Source: Rhynchonema sp. JSB1_4
Taxonomy: Eukaryota; Nematoda; Chromadorea; Monhysterida; Xyalidae
Assembly (NCBI GenBank): GCA_030248065.1
Contig: JASAMV010005757.1
Coordinates: forward strand, 27,298 to 91,297
Direction: 5' to 3'
DNA length: 64,000 nt
The notes under the pieces are model-generated. The model was given only the letters and a program-made list of their open reading frames with translations. It ran no database searches and had not been told where the DNA came from. Positions 47,510 to 58,690 of the stretch are shown one piece after another. Both the position numbers and the translations under genes were made by a program. Within the stretch, counting starts at the first letter, position 1, and each line of letters begins with the position of its first letter.

Positions 47510-49107
47510 CGGAAGGCGACGACAAACTGGGAGAACAGGCCCTGGCCGATCGATCCGTTAATTGTGAAGAAGACCGTGGAGAGTACATATGGAAAGAGCA
47601 GAAAACATTGAATTCCATATGCGAACCGATTGGTATGTGCACGGCACAACGTGTTGTTCGGCAGCTATTGTTGTATTGAAGTTTCCGAATCACTTTTTTC
47701 CTACGCCAACAAAGTAGGAAAACTACATACATAGGCTGTAATCACAACAGTCAGACTGTTTGCAAGGCAAAAATAGTGATGAAATAGTCGCACATGTAGC
47801 CCTCGGTTTTCATACCAGGCTCATTTTATAGCGTACAGAACAAGGACACATAGCCAGACTGTCATTTCCACCACACACGGTCGGCTCATGTCTTTCAGGA
47901 TGCCCCTACCTGAAGGACTTTAGTCCGCTCGACAGGGCAAAGATCGAATGCCGCAGCCACCTTCCCTCAGATCCTCCTGGCCGGCCCTCGGGTCACTGCA
48001 AGAATCTGCGGGACTTGGGTGGCTTCAAGCATGACAAAGGTGAGTTTGTGCCGTTCAGCGCCGATCATCACGATGACAGGACGTCGACAATGTACTTGCG
48101 TTGCAAACAACCAAACAAAGTCATCAGGGTTAGCGCTATAAAATTCACCTTCATTTGTTGATTCAGTGTTCAGCAACTGCTGTAGCTGGGTGCATGTATG
48201 TAATGTGTATAATACAGCAGAGGCATTTTCGCTAATGGGAATTCGTTGTAAATTGAGCCAATTAAAAAACTGTGAAAGTATTTTGGCGCAACTTTTGCTT
48301 CAATACACAGTACGATAGACGGGGTGACCATGACTTGATAAATAATGATGCCGTGTTTTAGCTGTAAATTAGTAGAACAAAACCAGCTGAATTTGTCACT
48401 GGCTGCGCTGACATCACAAAAGAATTTCTGCCGTTTTCAGTACTCTCCCTACAAAACGACCCACCACCCTCACGTCTACTTTCGCCTGACATGCCGACGT
48501 GGTGATCAACAATTCACGGTCGAAATGGACAAACCGTCGACTGAGAAACCAGAATTGTATCCCGGTCCGAGGTTCACAGGTAAGAACGATATCGAACATC
48601 ACTGCTCTGTGCAAACGCACAAAGGTTACAGGATCCAGGCATAGCGGGGCCCAGTGGGCCCACCTCGCAGTGCACTGTACTCAAATCACAATGCCTGTGG
48701 ATTGAGTTGCCCGTTTCGGCCTGTAAACATCGCTGACCATTTCACCTGTACGTGAAAGGAACAACGAAGTAGATCTGGGATGATTCCCCCATTTAGACAT
48801 TGTCAATGAGCTGAATGGTGACGGAGAAAACAAAGAAATCGGTTTCTGGTTGGCGTACGACGAAGACCACAATCTCTACGACTACAAGTACAACTACACC
48901 AGCGCCCCGAGCTACAGCGAGAGAAAAGTCAGCAGTGTTCCCTACTGGTTCATCCACCCCACCACGACTGGCAACTACAAGGATGTCAAAATGACCCTCA
49001 ACGCCCTGGAGTGCGTTGACGCGCACACCGGAAAGTATGAAGAAATGAGGACCCTTAAGGTGGGTGACAGTCTGACAACAACAGCACCAAGAACAGGAGA
49101 AAATTAA
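47510..49107 (+). CDS. Multi-exon protein of unknown function
   Basis: Exons supported by splice sites and coding-like sequence: 47510-47632 (after TTCCTTCTTCTCAG; EGDDKLGEQALADRSVNCEE...), 47899-48039 (CPYLKDFSPLDRAKIECRSH, GHCKNLRDLGGFKHDK), about 48374-48579 (HHPHVYFRLTCRRGDQQFTV), and 48796-49107 or spliced at AAG|GTGGGT near 49,060 (EIGFWLAYDEDHNLYDYKYN, VPYWFIHPTTTGNYKDVKM). The junction between the second and third exons is not settled; phase requires a start near 48,374 or a missing exon. Several Cys and an NYT glycosylation site suggest an extracellular protein, but no signal peptide exon was found. I do not recognise the family. Confidence 0.55.
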
Positions 49108-49947
49108 GTGCAACCAATTACGCACACTAACACTTTTAGTGCCACAGTCTATTCTGCTCTTTTTCTCTGAATCTTTTTCTTTCTTCTGGTATTTTGATAG
49201 TGCCCAAGTCACAGACAATCCCTCACTAAAGGTCGTGCTCTGTTTTCATATATGAATTTCGGTACGTAAAAGCGTATACATACATACTTTAATGGTCTGT
49301 ATATTGGGCTGCAGTGCAATCTTATTGGTCTCTTACTGTGATAATGCATATCGGTGCTTGGAATTGACGGATTATGATTGTAGACCGTTCGGTCACCAAT
49401 GGGCTTGACGTAGCGGCTAGTCATCAGTTAAAATTGATTGCGACATTATTATGTTTGCCATCTCTGTCGTCCCTTGGATAAGTGCAAGTCATACTCTGAT
49501 TAACAGTATTTCCTTTCCTGATTGCAACCGCATTCCCGAAGCTTTAGTCCCGCACAGGTCAACATATATTGTATGTAACCGGCGCTTTCTTCCAGATAGC
49601 GGGTCTACCCCTCTGTGAAACATCTGCCAGCTGATTGACATCTGCAGCACTTACTCAACGCGCATCTGGCTGGCTGATGTTTCGCAGAGAATGGCCAACG
49701 CGAAAGCACCAAACAGCCAATTGACCTCACCCCCAAAAAAACACGTGAGATTCCCGGCTTCCCGCGTCCTTTATTCCCCCACAGGCAAATGTACAGGTCA
49801 GTGACTACTAGAGTCAGGCGGCTGCTCCAAAGCGCGGATGTTGCGCACCAGAACCGATGGTGACAACTTCCAGCAGGCTGACCTCAATTGTTTGCGTGTA
49901 TACCTTTTTTACGCACAAACGTTTTGCATAAGCGTACACTCTTCACC

Positions 49948-50253
49948 TCAGTCCGTAAATTGCGGTTTACTCCCATAACTTTGTGCGTTGAACAGTGCTG
50001 CTGTTCGCAAACAATTGAGGAAGTCGTCATCATCGTTTCTGGTGGCGCAACCGCCGGCGCCTTCGAGAATTTGGGCCAATGGCACAATGCAGCTAATCGG
50101 TGAAGAAAGCTTCAGGAATTCGGCTAGTAGGAGGATGAATGCGACGACAGAGATAGGTAGACCCTGATTTGACGACTCGGTGCTGCATTCCAAGACATTA
50201 TTCACTTTTAGAAATACACCACACACATTTTTAAATGTCTTGAAATGTTGCAC
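49948..50253 (-). CDS. Small hypothetical protein with one hydrophobic segment
   Basis: 101-codon frame starting MQHFKTFKNV with a hydrophobic run ISVVAFILLLAEFLKL, then four cysteines and NDDDDFLNCLRTAALFNAQS, ending before TGA. It could be a signal-anchored or secreted protein, or one exon of a larger gene (AAAG|TT near the end may be a splice remnant). No homologue recognised. Confidence 0.35.
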   Translation of the reverse strand: MQHFKTFKNVCGVFLKVNNVLECSTESSNQGLPISVVAFILLLAEFLKLSSPISCIVPLAQILEGAGGCATRNDDDDFLNCLRTAALFNAQSYGSKPQFTD

Positions 50254-50254
50254 A

Positions 50255-51300
50255 TTTGGACCTACCGGACGGACAGTAAATAATATTGGATGAATTTTGA
50301 TTGGGCGTTTTTACTGAAAATCACACACAAAATCATGAGATGAAGGTGTACCAATTCTGAGCCGATTTGCGCTGTTTAATGTGGTTGTCACTGCTAAGTA
50401 CCAGTTTTATTCGCACTGCTCACTGACGTATAGTAGTATTATTGAACTGATTGTAAGAAATCTTTCTCTTGCGCATGATATCTGATTTATGTGTCTATTT
50501 TGCTCTCGCAGGATGTTCTTTGTTCAAAATGGATTACAGGGTATTGGATATACAGTAAATAGAACATCTTGCAAAAGCGTTCTGATGTAGGTAATCATGT
50601 ACATTCTAAATAATTATGGTGATATACAGTAAGTAAAAAAAAATTAATTGTGGAGTCGTTTAGAAACGCGCGTCTGCTGCTTGCTCAGCGAGCAATGTTT
50701 CAAGCTTACGCCGAACTTACACTGAACTTTCTCACACCGAGCTTTCCACCGACCTTTACACCCAACTGGACCTTCACACCGTTTCGAAAATGCCACCCAT
50801 TTCCAGAGAAAAAATTGCGTGAAAAACATTCACACGTTCTCCTTCTTTGTTTTCGAAACATTTTAAAAAACACGTGTTTTGCACGTGCTATTTGCTCTGA
50901 AATTGTCGTGCGAGGGAATAGCAGGAAAATCAGAAACAGCAGTCAAGTTTAAAAAAGTGTCTCGTGAGCAATTTGGATGGACTGAACTTTCTTCATCCCT
51001 ATGGGTTGCTTATTCCTCGATGTGACCTGGTCTTAACAACCAACTTATTATTGAAACTTCATCGCGTTTCATTTGCCGTATCTGAGATCATCCTATATTG
51101 AATGTCATAAAGAAAATGGCTGCAGAGATTGTAGGCCGTGGTAAACAGCAATTAATCTGATGAAGCAGACTCGATTTTAAAGGATACCAGCAATAAACTG
51201 GCATAATTAGCTGGAAAACTGAAAACGTCTATTGATACAAATACAACGTCATAAAGTGCATGAATCGGTTTTCTTCGGACCTCTTTTTTCTTTCCTTTGA
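50255..51300. repeat. No gene; dispersed repeat copy at 50,655-50,795
   Basis: 50,655-50,795 matches one arm of the palindrome at 60,320-60,929 (TTTAGAAACGCGCGTCTGC, CAATGTTTCAAGCTTACGCC, GAGCTTTCCACCGACC). The rest shows nothing supportable. A solo CCCAACCCTGG terminus lies near 51,313. Confidence 0.5.
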
Positions 51301-51388
51301 AACATTTTTTGCCCAACCCTGGTCGTGTGTTCAGTTAGTGATGTCCAAGGCACGATGACTACTCGACTGTGGCGCTTGTTTGTGATCA

Positions 51389-51616
51389 TGGGGCCCAGTT
51401 TTGTATTCGCCTTCGAGTCCAACTAATTCGAATGCTGAAGCCGTTCCACTACCCGTGTGCGGCTTTAACGCCCCGAACGGCGTGGTAGCTAACGAACTCA
51501 GTGCCCCGTGGTTAGTCATTGAATTGTATGCCTACAATAATCTACGATATGGCTGTCAAGTGCCACGCTGTTGGACGAAAAATCAAATTTATGGCAGTTC
51601 CAAATATTATTGTTGA
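51389..51616 (+). CDS. Possible exon of a secreted protein (low confidence)
   Basis: After GGGGCCCAG the frame reads SPTNSNAEAVPLPVCGFNAP, then VVANELSAPWLVIELYAY, and ends YYC before TGA. The CG...VVANE...PWLV pattern faintly recalls the start of S1-type peptidase domains, but no catalytic residue lies in the window, so no function is assigned. A short hydrophobic frame upstream (51,355; RLWRLFVIMGPSFVFAF) is in a different phase. Confidence 0.25.
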   Translation, partial: WGPVLYSPSSPTNSNAEAVPLPVCGFNAPNGVVANELSAPWLVIELYAYNNLRYGCQVPRCWTKNQIYGSSKYYC

Positions 51617-51619
51617 GAA

Positions 51620-52680
51620 ATCATGGCATTATGTACATTATGCAGTATATTAAAAATACCTGATATTCACGCAACGTGTTAAAAACCGTGCAATATAGCA
51701 AATAACACGAGAGGTGGGGAGGTGGCATCCACTTTCAAGGCAAGCGCAGACATCCCTTTACAGAGGCTTGCCCCAGACAAGTAACAAGTGTTACTCGGGT
51801 ATGATCCACTGCCGCACACTCCAAACTGCGAGAAAAACGAATAACGCATACAGTCTCTGACGCAGTTGGTCGCGTATGACAGTCAAGCCCCGGCACTTGT
51901 CTGTGAATGCATCAGGAAAAGCCATGTCGTAGCCCGGCCAATGGTACTGTCGTCAACTCAAGTGCTCTACTCTCTTCGTCAACTCCAAGCAGCCCCAAAT
52001 GATGAGCGCTAAAATTATGCACGGGAGTTGACGCCCTGAGTCGGCGACAGCATTGCCAAGCCCAACCGTGGTCGTAGTGCCTGCCTTCAGGGTTGGTACG
52101 CCCCTGGATGATCGTGTGTTTGCTCTAACTGCTGTCATAAACCAAAAATACCATTAATTTCGCACAATAGTGACACTAAGAGCACAATAACAACGCCCAA
52201 ATGATGTTTCACATGTGGTGTGTCGTTGCAGACGCAATGGGAGAACGGGGCGATACGACCACGATCCAGACTGCACTCGTGCGGCATATTGACCTGAGAG
52301 ATGAGCGTTACCAAAGTTGGTGATGGGATTCATACGTTGGTCACGCACACGACTTTTTTGAATTAAGGGTTTATCATCAAACATACGTTTGTGTGCGACA
52401 AACGCCTGTACATATACATTTATGTCAGCCTAGTGTAGTGAGTGCCCTGGTTCGGTCTGGTCTCGTACGCAAAGAAGTCTGGTTCGATTCCTTAGACGTA
52501 CAAAGTCATTTTCACATTCGGTCATCATAAAAGTTGTTCTCTGAGTGTGCGTTTGGAACATATATGTATAACTGTACCGCAAAATGCTGTCATAAATGAT
52601 TGTCTTTGCGTTGGTGTTGTTCAACCCTTGACACAGTCGAGTCATGCCTTCAAAGATGTTACGGTCCTGGTGATTACAGT
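51620..52680. other. No gene recognised
   Basis: Short frames only. A tRNA-like GGTTCGATTCC at 52,480 was rejected. ATGTTTCA at 52,204. Confidence 0.4.
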
Positions 52681-52683
52681 ACA

Positions 52684-53172
52684 CTACCAAAGTTGGTGGG
52701 TCGCATTGTTGCCATGTGATATTTTTGCGACAAAACTGGGGATCACGAACAAACAACCGACGTCAAACTTGTTCATTGCACTGAATTGGAAATCCAATGA
52801 AGGACGTGACAATAAGTCATGCGAGTTGTTTAGATGAGCGGTTGTGGCCATTTCGACCAACGTAAATGGCACAGAATGACGTTCAAGCTGTTGACAAACA
52901 AATTCCCAGTCAATCTCAAAAGGTACCCACTTGCTCAAAAAAGCATCATCGTCTGACTGTACGTTTGTATCTGACCTCAGTTGCTTGAATCTTACCTTGT
53001 CCAATGCCCAACTTTCACTCGAGGTCAATTTCTTGAAAGAATTCCGCCCAACCAACTCTGTTTCCTCTGTTGTCGTATTCTGTGTTGAGCCAGGGACACA
53101 CACTTTGACAGCACGACGTGAAACGCTCGCAGCACGCAATCGGACAATGTAGATGGATGCTGCTGCTAGCAC
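52684..53172 (-). CDS. Hypothetical protein exon(s)
   Basis: A 162-codon frame follows a good acceptor (CACTGTTGCAG). It is polar, with CVPGSTQNTTTEETELVGRN and SFKKLTSSESWALDK, and a strong donor AAG|GTAAGA directly after that, so the gene may splice there and the rest of the frame be intronic. Three N-glycosylation sequons (NTT, NNS, NAT) hint at secretion. Not recognised. Confidence 0.35.
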   Translation of the reverse strand: MLAAASIYIVRLRAASVSRRAVKVCVPGSTQNTTTEETELVGRNSFKKLTSSESWALDKVRFKQLRSDTNVQSDDDAFLSKWVPFEIDWEFVCQQLERHSVPFTLVEMATTAHLNNSHDLLSRPSLDFQFSAMNKFDVGCLFVIPSFVAKISHGNNATHQLW

Positions 53173-53277
53173 TGCAACAGTGGGAGGAATGCTGCTTGAT
53201 TCGCAACGTTATTTGCGCAGCCACAAATTGGTTGATGAATGGCCGCGTCAAGATTAACGATCAAAACTAAGGTCAGT

Positions 53278-53790
53278 CCAGTGGTTTTTTAAAAAAAATT
53301 TTCTTTTTAAAAAAAAATTCGTTCCAAAAGTTAAAAAATTTTTTGTGAATATTCGCACTTCGACTTTTTTTATTCTTTTTGCTTGCAAAAATTGCATGGT
53401 AATATGGCACCACCAGGGTTACATGTACATTCTGTTTAAACGCAGCTACTAAGGAGTGATTCGGTGTGATATTCACTCTATATTTACACTGTTTGTCACA
53501 TATTTGCATTGGTCGGACCACAGGCGACACAAAATTGGCAGCGTATTGATGTCCAACGGGGCACCTAGGCCACTTGTGGGGGAAGACGGGTGGACCACAC
53601 GACCAACCATTAGTATTTTTCCTTTCCGAAGCCCAAAAACCCACCCCAACACAAGAAAAAAAACCCCCTTTCTCTTTCCCCCCTTTTTTTCATCAGGTCT
53701 TTTTGGCCAATGGAATTAAAAAAAATTTTTAATTAAAAAAAATTTTTTTTTTAAAAATGGGGTTTGAATAAAAAAATTTTTTATTAACCA
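53278..53790. repeat. A/T-homopolymer-bounded repeat block
   Basis: Starts with alternating A and T runs of 6-10 bases (53,283-53,350) and ends with similar runs (53,715-53,785), with ordinary sequence between. It resembles the CAGGGTTG-ended elements at 57.0 and 61.2 kb, but termini and duplication were not identified. Confidence 0.4.
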
Positions 53791-53819
53791 TGGGGCCAAA
53801 AATGCAATTGAAAAGTCAT

Positions 53820-54072
53820 TTTTATCTGGCAAATGTTCCATTTTTGAAAGTTCATTTTTATCAGGTGCTTGTTCCATTTCTTAAAAGTCATTTTTATTTA
53901 GTGCTTGTTCCATTTTTTAAAAGTCATTTTTACTTAGTGCTTGTTCCATTTTTTAAAAGTCATTTTTATTTAGTGCTTGTTCCATTTTTTAAAAGTCATT
54001 TTTATTTAGTGCTTGTTCCATTTTTTAAAAGTCATTTTTATTTAGTGCTTGTTCCATTTTTGAAAAGTCGTT
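53820..54072. repeat. 36-bp minisatellite, about 7 units
   Basis: GTGCTTGTTCCATTTTTTAA with AAGTCATTTTTATTTA repeats at 36-bp steps (for example 53,901 and 53,937). The plus-strand frame (KSHFYLVLVPFF repeats) is open only because 36 is a multiple of three. Confidence 0.85.
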
Positions 54073-54363
54073 TATCTCGTGCTAAGGCGCGCGAAAGCCT
54101 ACATATGTACTGTATGTATGTATATTTCACCAAAAATGGGTGGCTCTGACGCGCGAAGCGCATAATTTTTGGATTTTTGAAGTTTTTCAGAGTGAAAATC
54201 CTGCGATCCTGTATCCTGCATTTACTATGCACCGGACAAACCGCAGTCAAAGGGGTTCGCATGCGTCACACTATTAGATTGTGCGCTGTACGCTGTCAAA
54301 AATGGTGCCATATATAAGACGGACCACTGTCCCAAGCAGTGTTTAATGCAATTGTTTAATTAA

Positions 54364-54541
54364 GGGCGAACTTAGGCTAAATCCGGAATCCGGAAACCGG
54401 AAATAATTTGCATGCAAAAATACAAAACATTTCCAGACTCCGGAAATATTTCCGGAAAACGCAAAAATTGACATGCAAAAATAATGCGTTTTCCGGAAAT
54501 ATTTCCGGATTCCGGTTTCCGGATTTAACCTAAGGCCGCCC
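54364..54541. mobile_element. Harbinger-like MITE, word CCGGAATCCGGAAA, TAA duplication
   Basis: Ends GGGCGAACTTAGGCTAAAT and ATTTAACCTAAGGCCGCCC, flanked by TAA on both sides (54,361-54,363 and 54,542-54,544). The interior is made of CCGGAATCC and CCGGAAA words. Sister copies at 55,467-55,717 and, as a single arm, 61,998-62,090. Confidence 0.75.
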
Positions 54542-54664
54542 TAAAATCCAAAAAAATACTTATTATTTTAACTGAAGTTTTTTATTCCAGCCAAAAAACA
54601 ATCCAAAACGACTAAAAATGAGCGCTGAAGCTTAAAATAGTGTTTATTTTTGTTTCATAGGTGG

Positions 54665-55208
54665 CTACAAAGCATTGGTGACACGAACCCACCTGCACCT
54701 GCACAATTCGTAGGCGACAGCGGTGCACAACAACGTGCGTGACGCGTCGGTGATGTCGATCGGACGAGTCAACATCTCGCGCAGTGCGTCCTCGTGCGTT
54801 TTCTGCTGATTCAAGTGAGTTATATCTCATCAAAAACAACAGAAACGTGCGATATGTACATATATTGCTCACTGACAAATTGTTAAACAAATTGTAAAGC
54901 TTGAACAAGTGTCATACTTTGGTGGCCGTCTTTTAATACATGCGGTTTTTGGTTAGCTGTTTAACGCTTTTCTACACCGTTGCAACATTTGGCGACATTT
55001 CACGGAAAAACTATAAAGAAAAATGGATTCATTGCCGACAGTCGTGCAGCGCTCAGCTTGTGTGTGCGGAGTGCCATGTTTTGTGTCACCCTGTGCGTAC
55101 CTGTTGTGTTGACAGGAATCGTATTGTGTCGAGGTCAGATGCATCATAGTCGTAGTCGTTCGTTGCGGCCTCCAGGATTTGCAGGGACAGCACTACCAGA
55201 AAGTTCAT
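54665..55208 (-). CDS. Small secreted protein, two exons, 82 aa
   Basis: Exon 1 (55208-55101) encodes a signal peptide MNFLVVLSLQILEAATNDYD and an acidic stretch, ending FLSTQQ with donor CAG|GTACGC. Exon 2 (54805-54665) starts after AATCAG, or three bases later, and reads QKTHEDALREMLTRPIDITD then ASRTLLCTAVAYELCRCRWV, stopping at TAG. Both exons are phase 0 and total 83 codons including stop. An alternative donor (TGCAG|GTGCAG or GCAG|GTGGGT) near the end could extend it into another exon. Three cysteines. Family not recognised. Confidence 0.5.
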
Positions 55209-55466
55209 GTCTTACGAACGCTTGGGCTCAACCATTTTTAAGCTTGGGCTTCGAAGTTGCTGTCGAATGACTGCACGGCGGTACTCTGGCCGCTTCTCAT
55301 CGCAAACATGGGACATTGCATTAATGCTCATCTGGAAAGGAAGCAATGATTGCGCGGTATAATATTTTTGAGTTTTTGTTGTTTTTGTGGTCTGGGTAAA
55401 TACAGTATCCAGGTCCAAGGCAGCAGATCCGGCTTTGAGTGAGAGTCATCAAACAACACTGTGTTA

Positions 55467-55717
55467 GGGCGGACTTAGGTTGAACACGGAACACGGAAAT
55501 AATTTACATAAAAACCAGTTTCATGGATTTCCGTATCACGAAAATATGCACGGAAATATTTCCGTGTTTCGTGATTTTCAAAATTATCACGGAACACGGA
55601 TCACGGAAATATTTCCGTGCACGGAAATATTTCCGTGTTCCGCGATTTTCAAAATTTTATCACGGAACACGGAACACGGAAATATTTCCGTGTTCCGTGT
55701 TCAACCTAAGTCCGCCC
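55467..55717. mobile_element. Harbinger-like MITE, word CACGGAACACGGAAA, TTA duplication
   Basis: Ends GGGCGGACTTAGGTTGAAC and GTTCAACCTAAGTCCGCCC, flanked by TTA (55,464-55,466 and 55,718-55,720). The same frame as 54,364-54,541, but the interior word is ACGGAACACGGAAA instead of CCGGAATCCGGAAA in both arms. Confidence 0.8.
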
Positions 55718-56149
55718 TTACCAAGAATCAAGAACTCAAAAAAGTTTTGAGCAAATTGTGAAGCATGCCCTATACGCGATGTCTGGCATAGGCTACTTGT
55801 GCAGGTATACCAGTCCAAAGGATTCCAGACGGAAACCAATACACAAATACTGTACAGCGCTCGCGCCCCCGCGCGTGTTGCCGGTGCAATCAAAGCCCTT
55901 TCAAAATCAAGTCAAATGTAGGAAGTGGCTAAAATTGTGATAAATGGACTTTCACGGGCTGAAAGTGGCACAAAATTAGTCATCGTTATAAAAGAGCACG
56001 GATCGATTGCGAAAGACGACAGTATTATTCGTAAAGAAAACGTTTAAAAGACACCACGCGCACTGAGTAATAGTCCCACACACTTGAAATGAATGACGTT
56101 AAGCTTGGCGTCGCCAAGCGAGCTGTGCTGAGTGCTTTTTTGCCAAAAC

Positions 56150-56515
56150 CAGACGTACCTACCGGACTTTTCCGGTTACAGCCCCAGTTTTTTTCGTTCT
56201 GGTACCCATTTTGCGATCTGAATTTACTGATAAAAAATGGACCAAAACGAGCTTTTATATCGTGCTTTTTGGTCACAATCTATGCTTTCATGCACATAGA
56301 ACTAACATACAGAATATACAAAGCGTCTAAGTCACAAAAACGCGTTGCAATCCGATATGAACCATTTTCGAAAAGTACAGAAATTTTACATGGAAGATTC
56401 GAATAAAGCCCCATGGGGCTTCATTTGGGATAAAAATAATTTTCAAAATCCGGTTTCCGACATACTACCGAATAGAGCCCCAGGGGCTGTAACCACAAAA
56501 CTCCGGTATCTGAAA
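56150..56515. mobile_element. Element with TACCGGA ends and AGCCCC words
   Basis: Inverted ends TACCGGACTTTTCCGGTTAC and GTAACCACAAAACTCCGGTA. AAAGCCCCATGGGGCTTC and AGAGCCCCAGGGGCTG lie near the right end. It overlaps a 105-codon frame (56,089-56,406) that I do not accept as a gene. Confidence 0.5.
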
Positions 56516-57033
56516 GACATTTCCATAAAAGACCACAAAAGTTGGCTAAAGTGTGTCAGTTCACTGATAACGAAAATAGTGCAGTAAGCCATCGTGAGAC
56601 TTCGCCAGGTCCCCACATGTGTGTGCGTTGATACGAGGTTCACGCCAGCACAACAGCCTCATGGTTTTTGGTTGCTTTCCACAGAAAGAATCATGTGATT
56701 GGAAATCGCGACACTTTTTTTCTAACACCTGGCTGCTGCAGGCACGCTCAGAAAGTCGGTTGTGGAGAACGAATAAACGCTGCAATAATACACGGCCTCC
56801 AACATGAAAACTGCCGTAGTGCATTGCACACAACAGGCCGAAAAGCCACAGGCAGATCTCAAACGTTGTGCACACACCCATGCATCCAAACTACATGTTT
56901 TGTTTTGTGTAACACATTGTGCTCATGCATGTTTGGATGCTCGTCAGGTTTGCTGGCCAGAGAAAATAAATACGTTCTGGTGTCCTAAGCATATGAGTTT
57001 ACGTTTTGCCGTAATGTAGCAACTTTGTGTGAA
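56516..57033. other. No gene recognised
   Basis: Short frames only; nothing supportable. Confidence 0.4.
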
Positions 57034-57041
57034 GCAGCAGC

Positions 57042-57519
57042 CAGGGTTGGGCAAAAAACGTTTTTTTCCAAAAAAACGTTTTTTTAAAAAAAAAAACGTT
57101 TTTTTAAAACGCCCAGATGACCAAAATATGCCCCCAAAAAAATTGGAAAACGCTCATGTTGGGAAGCAAACGTGGTTAAAGGAAGTAATTCTGTGTGTTC
57201 TGAGGCAAAATAAACGGGTTTCAACCCTTTTCTAGCAAGTTGTTAAGATCCCATATCAGACCCGCATCATGGGACCAACTTTGGCCGGGGTCATCACTGA
57301 AAGTCAAACTCCGTATATCGACGTATCTCGACAAAGTAAAAATTGGTAAAAATTTTTTGAAAAAATGGGACAAAAAATTGATTTTCCTTGAAAATCAGGG
57401 TACTTTCCTTGAAAAATCAGGGAAAATCAAGGAAATACAGGATTTAAAAAAAACGAAAAACGACCCAGGCGTTCTTTTTTTAAAGAAAAAACGCCGCCGT
57501 TTTTTTTTGCCCAACCCTG
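57042..57519. mobile_element. hAT-like element, CAGGGTTGGG ends, GCAGCAGC duplication
   Basis: Ends CAGGGTTGGGCAAAAAA and TTTTTTGCCCAACCCTG, with an exact 8-bp duplication GCAGCAGC (57,034-57,041 and 57,520-57,527). Subterminal AAAAACGTTTTTTT words; interior A-rich. No transposase. The duplication is itself repetitive, so the support is a little weaker than for other copies. Confidence 0.75.
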
Positions 57520-57669
57520 GCAGCAGCAGCAGAGGGTCCAATTCGATAGCACTCAACGTACACATGCAGTATGTTATGTGCAAAAATATCAGCGAATGTT
57601 TTGGCAACTTGCGTTAAGACAAAAATAAAATCACGAAGTTTGACTTGCAACCGGCGCTTTGCTCAGTTA

Positions 57670-57762
57670 ATTGTGATTTCTTTCGCAGACACTTTGCGGA
57701 TGATCAATGATGAACTGAATCGGTCACGAAAATGGTCTGTAGCTTTGGAACAGAACAAATAA
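57670..57762 (+). CDS. Possible 3' terminal exon (low confidence)
   Basis: Acceptor GATTTCTTTCGCAG, then codons TLRMINDELNRSRKWSVALE ending QNK before TAA, with AATAAA overlapping the stop. No upstream exon was found; the hAT insertion at 57,042 may separate it. Confidence 0.25.
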   Translation: MVISFADTLRMINDELNRSRKWSVALEQNK

Positions 57763-58690
57763 ACACCATGTTGCTTCAGCAAGCGGACTTACTACAAACG
57801 TGCGAAAAAGAAAAACTTCCCGCATTCGCAACTTTGGAAAAGCCGCCGTTGGAATCACGCGCGTTTTTTCCTCAAGCGACAAAATACTGTGCACCAGCCG
57901 CAGACACAGAATTGAGATGTCAACAAGACTCCCAGCTGGGACTGATTTTTATTCCCTGATTCAAGTTGAGCCAAACACAAGGCTGTTCAGAAACAGCGCT
58001 CGCCGATGCACATATTGTACCATCCAGCAGACCAGCCGTTGGCTCTCCGGCGTCCGCAAACGAATATTAGATTTGCGGCGCTGATTTTCTCGTTAGAACG
58101 GTTTGAACCCAGTTTAGCAGCTTGGAGCGTTTTTCGGAGGCTGCTTCCTTGGTGGCTAAACTATTCTTGGTCCAAAACACACGCGCTGCCGCAGACAACA
58201 AGTAAACAACCAGGCCAAAAAGGAAAAGAAAGCTGTGCGTTCCGCTCAAAGAACGATGTGAAGTAATACACCTTACTCTGACAAAAGTAGTGGTACAAAA
58301 ATGAAATTCAGGCTGATAAAATAATTACCACACGTACTACATATATCGAAGCACCAAAACAAAGTTTGTGTAAAAGATAGAAACATGGTCGTTAAATGGG
58401 GTGTGTGGTTCATCATCATGATGCCTAAGCGTGAATATTACGCGGAACGACCGGTTGTATGCGCCCAATTGTTGGCAAAAGCCCAAAACCTTAGCGCAAG
58501 TAGCTCAAGCTTATGGATGCCGCCAGTCGTGGATTGTGTTCGAATGAGACCTCGACCGTCAAAATTTCTGGCAGGTGCAACTGCAGCAGGCATTTGCAGT
58601 TACTGCAGTTAAAAATGATTTTTAAACTGAAAACAAGCACTGGATTAAAATGACTTTTCACCCGCGTCACCCCCCAATTTTCAGGGTGGG
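57763..58690. other. No gene recognised
   Basis: Several overlapping frames of 60-95 codons without features. Confidence 0.4.

Noticed and set aside
52440..52500. GGTTCGATTCC resembling a tRNA B-box
   Set aside because: No A-box at proper spacing and no cloverleaf.
53790..54149. 119-codon frame with KSHFYLVLVPFF repeats
   Set aside because: Translation of the 36-bp minisatellite.
56089..56406. 105-codon frame starting MNDVKLGVAKRAVLSAFLPK
   Set aside because: Most of it overlaps the TACCGGA-ended repeat element; no splice or domain support.
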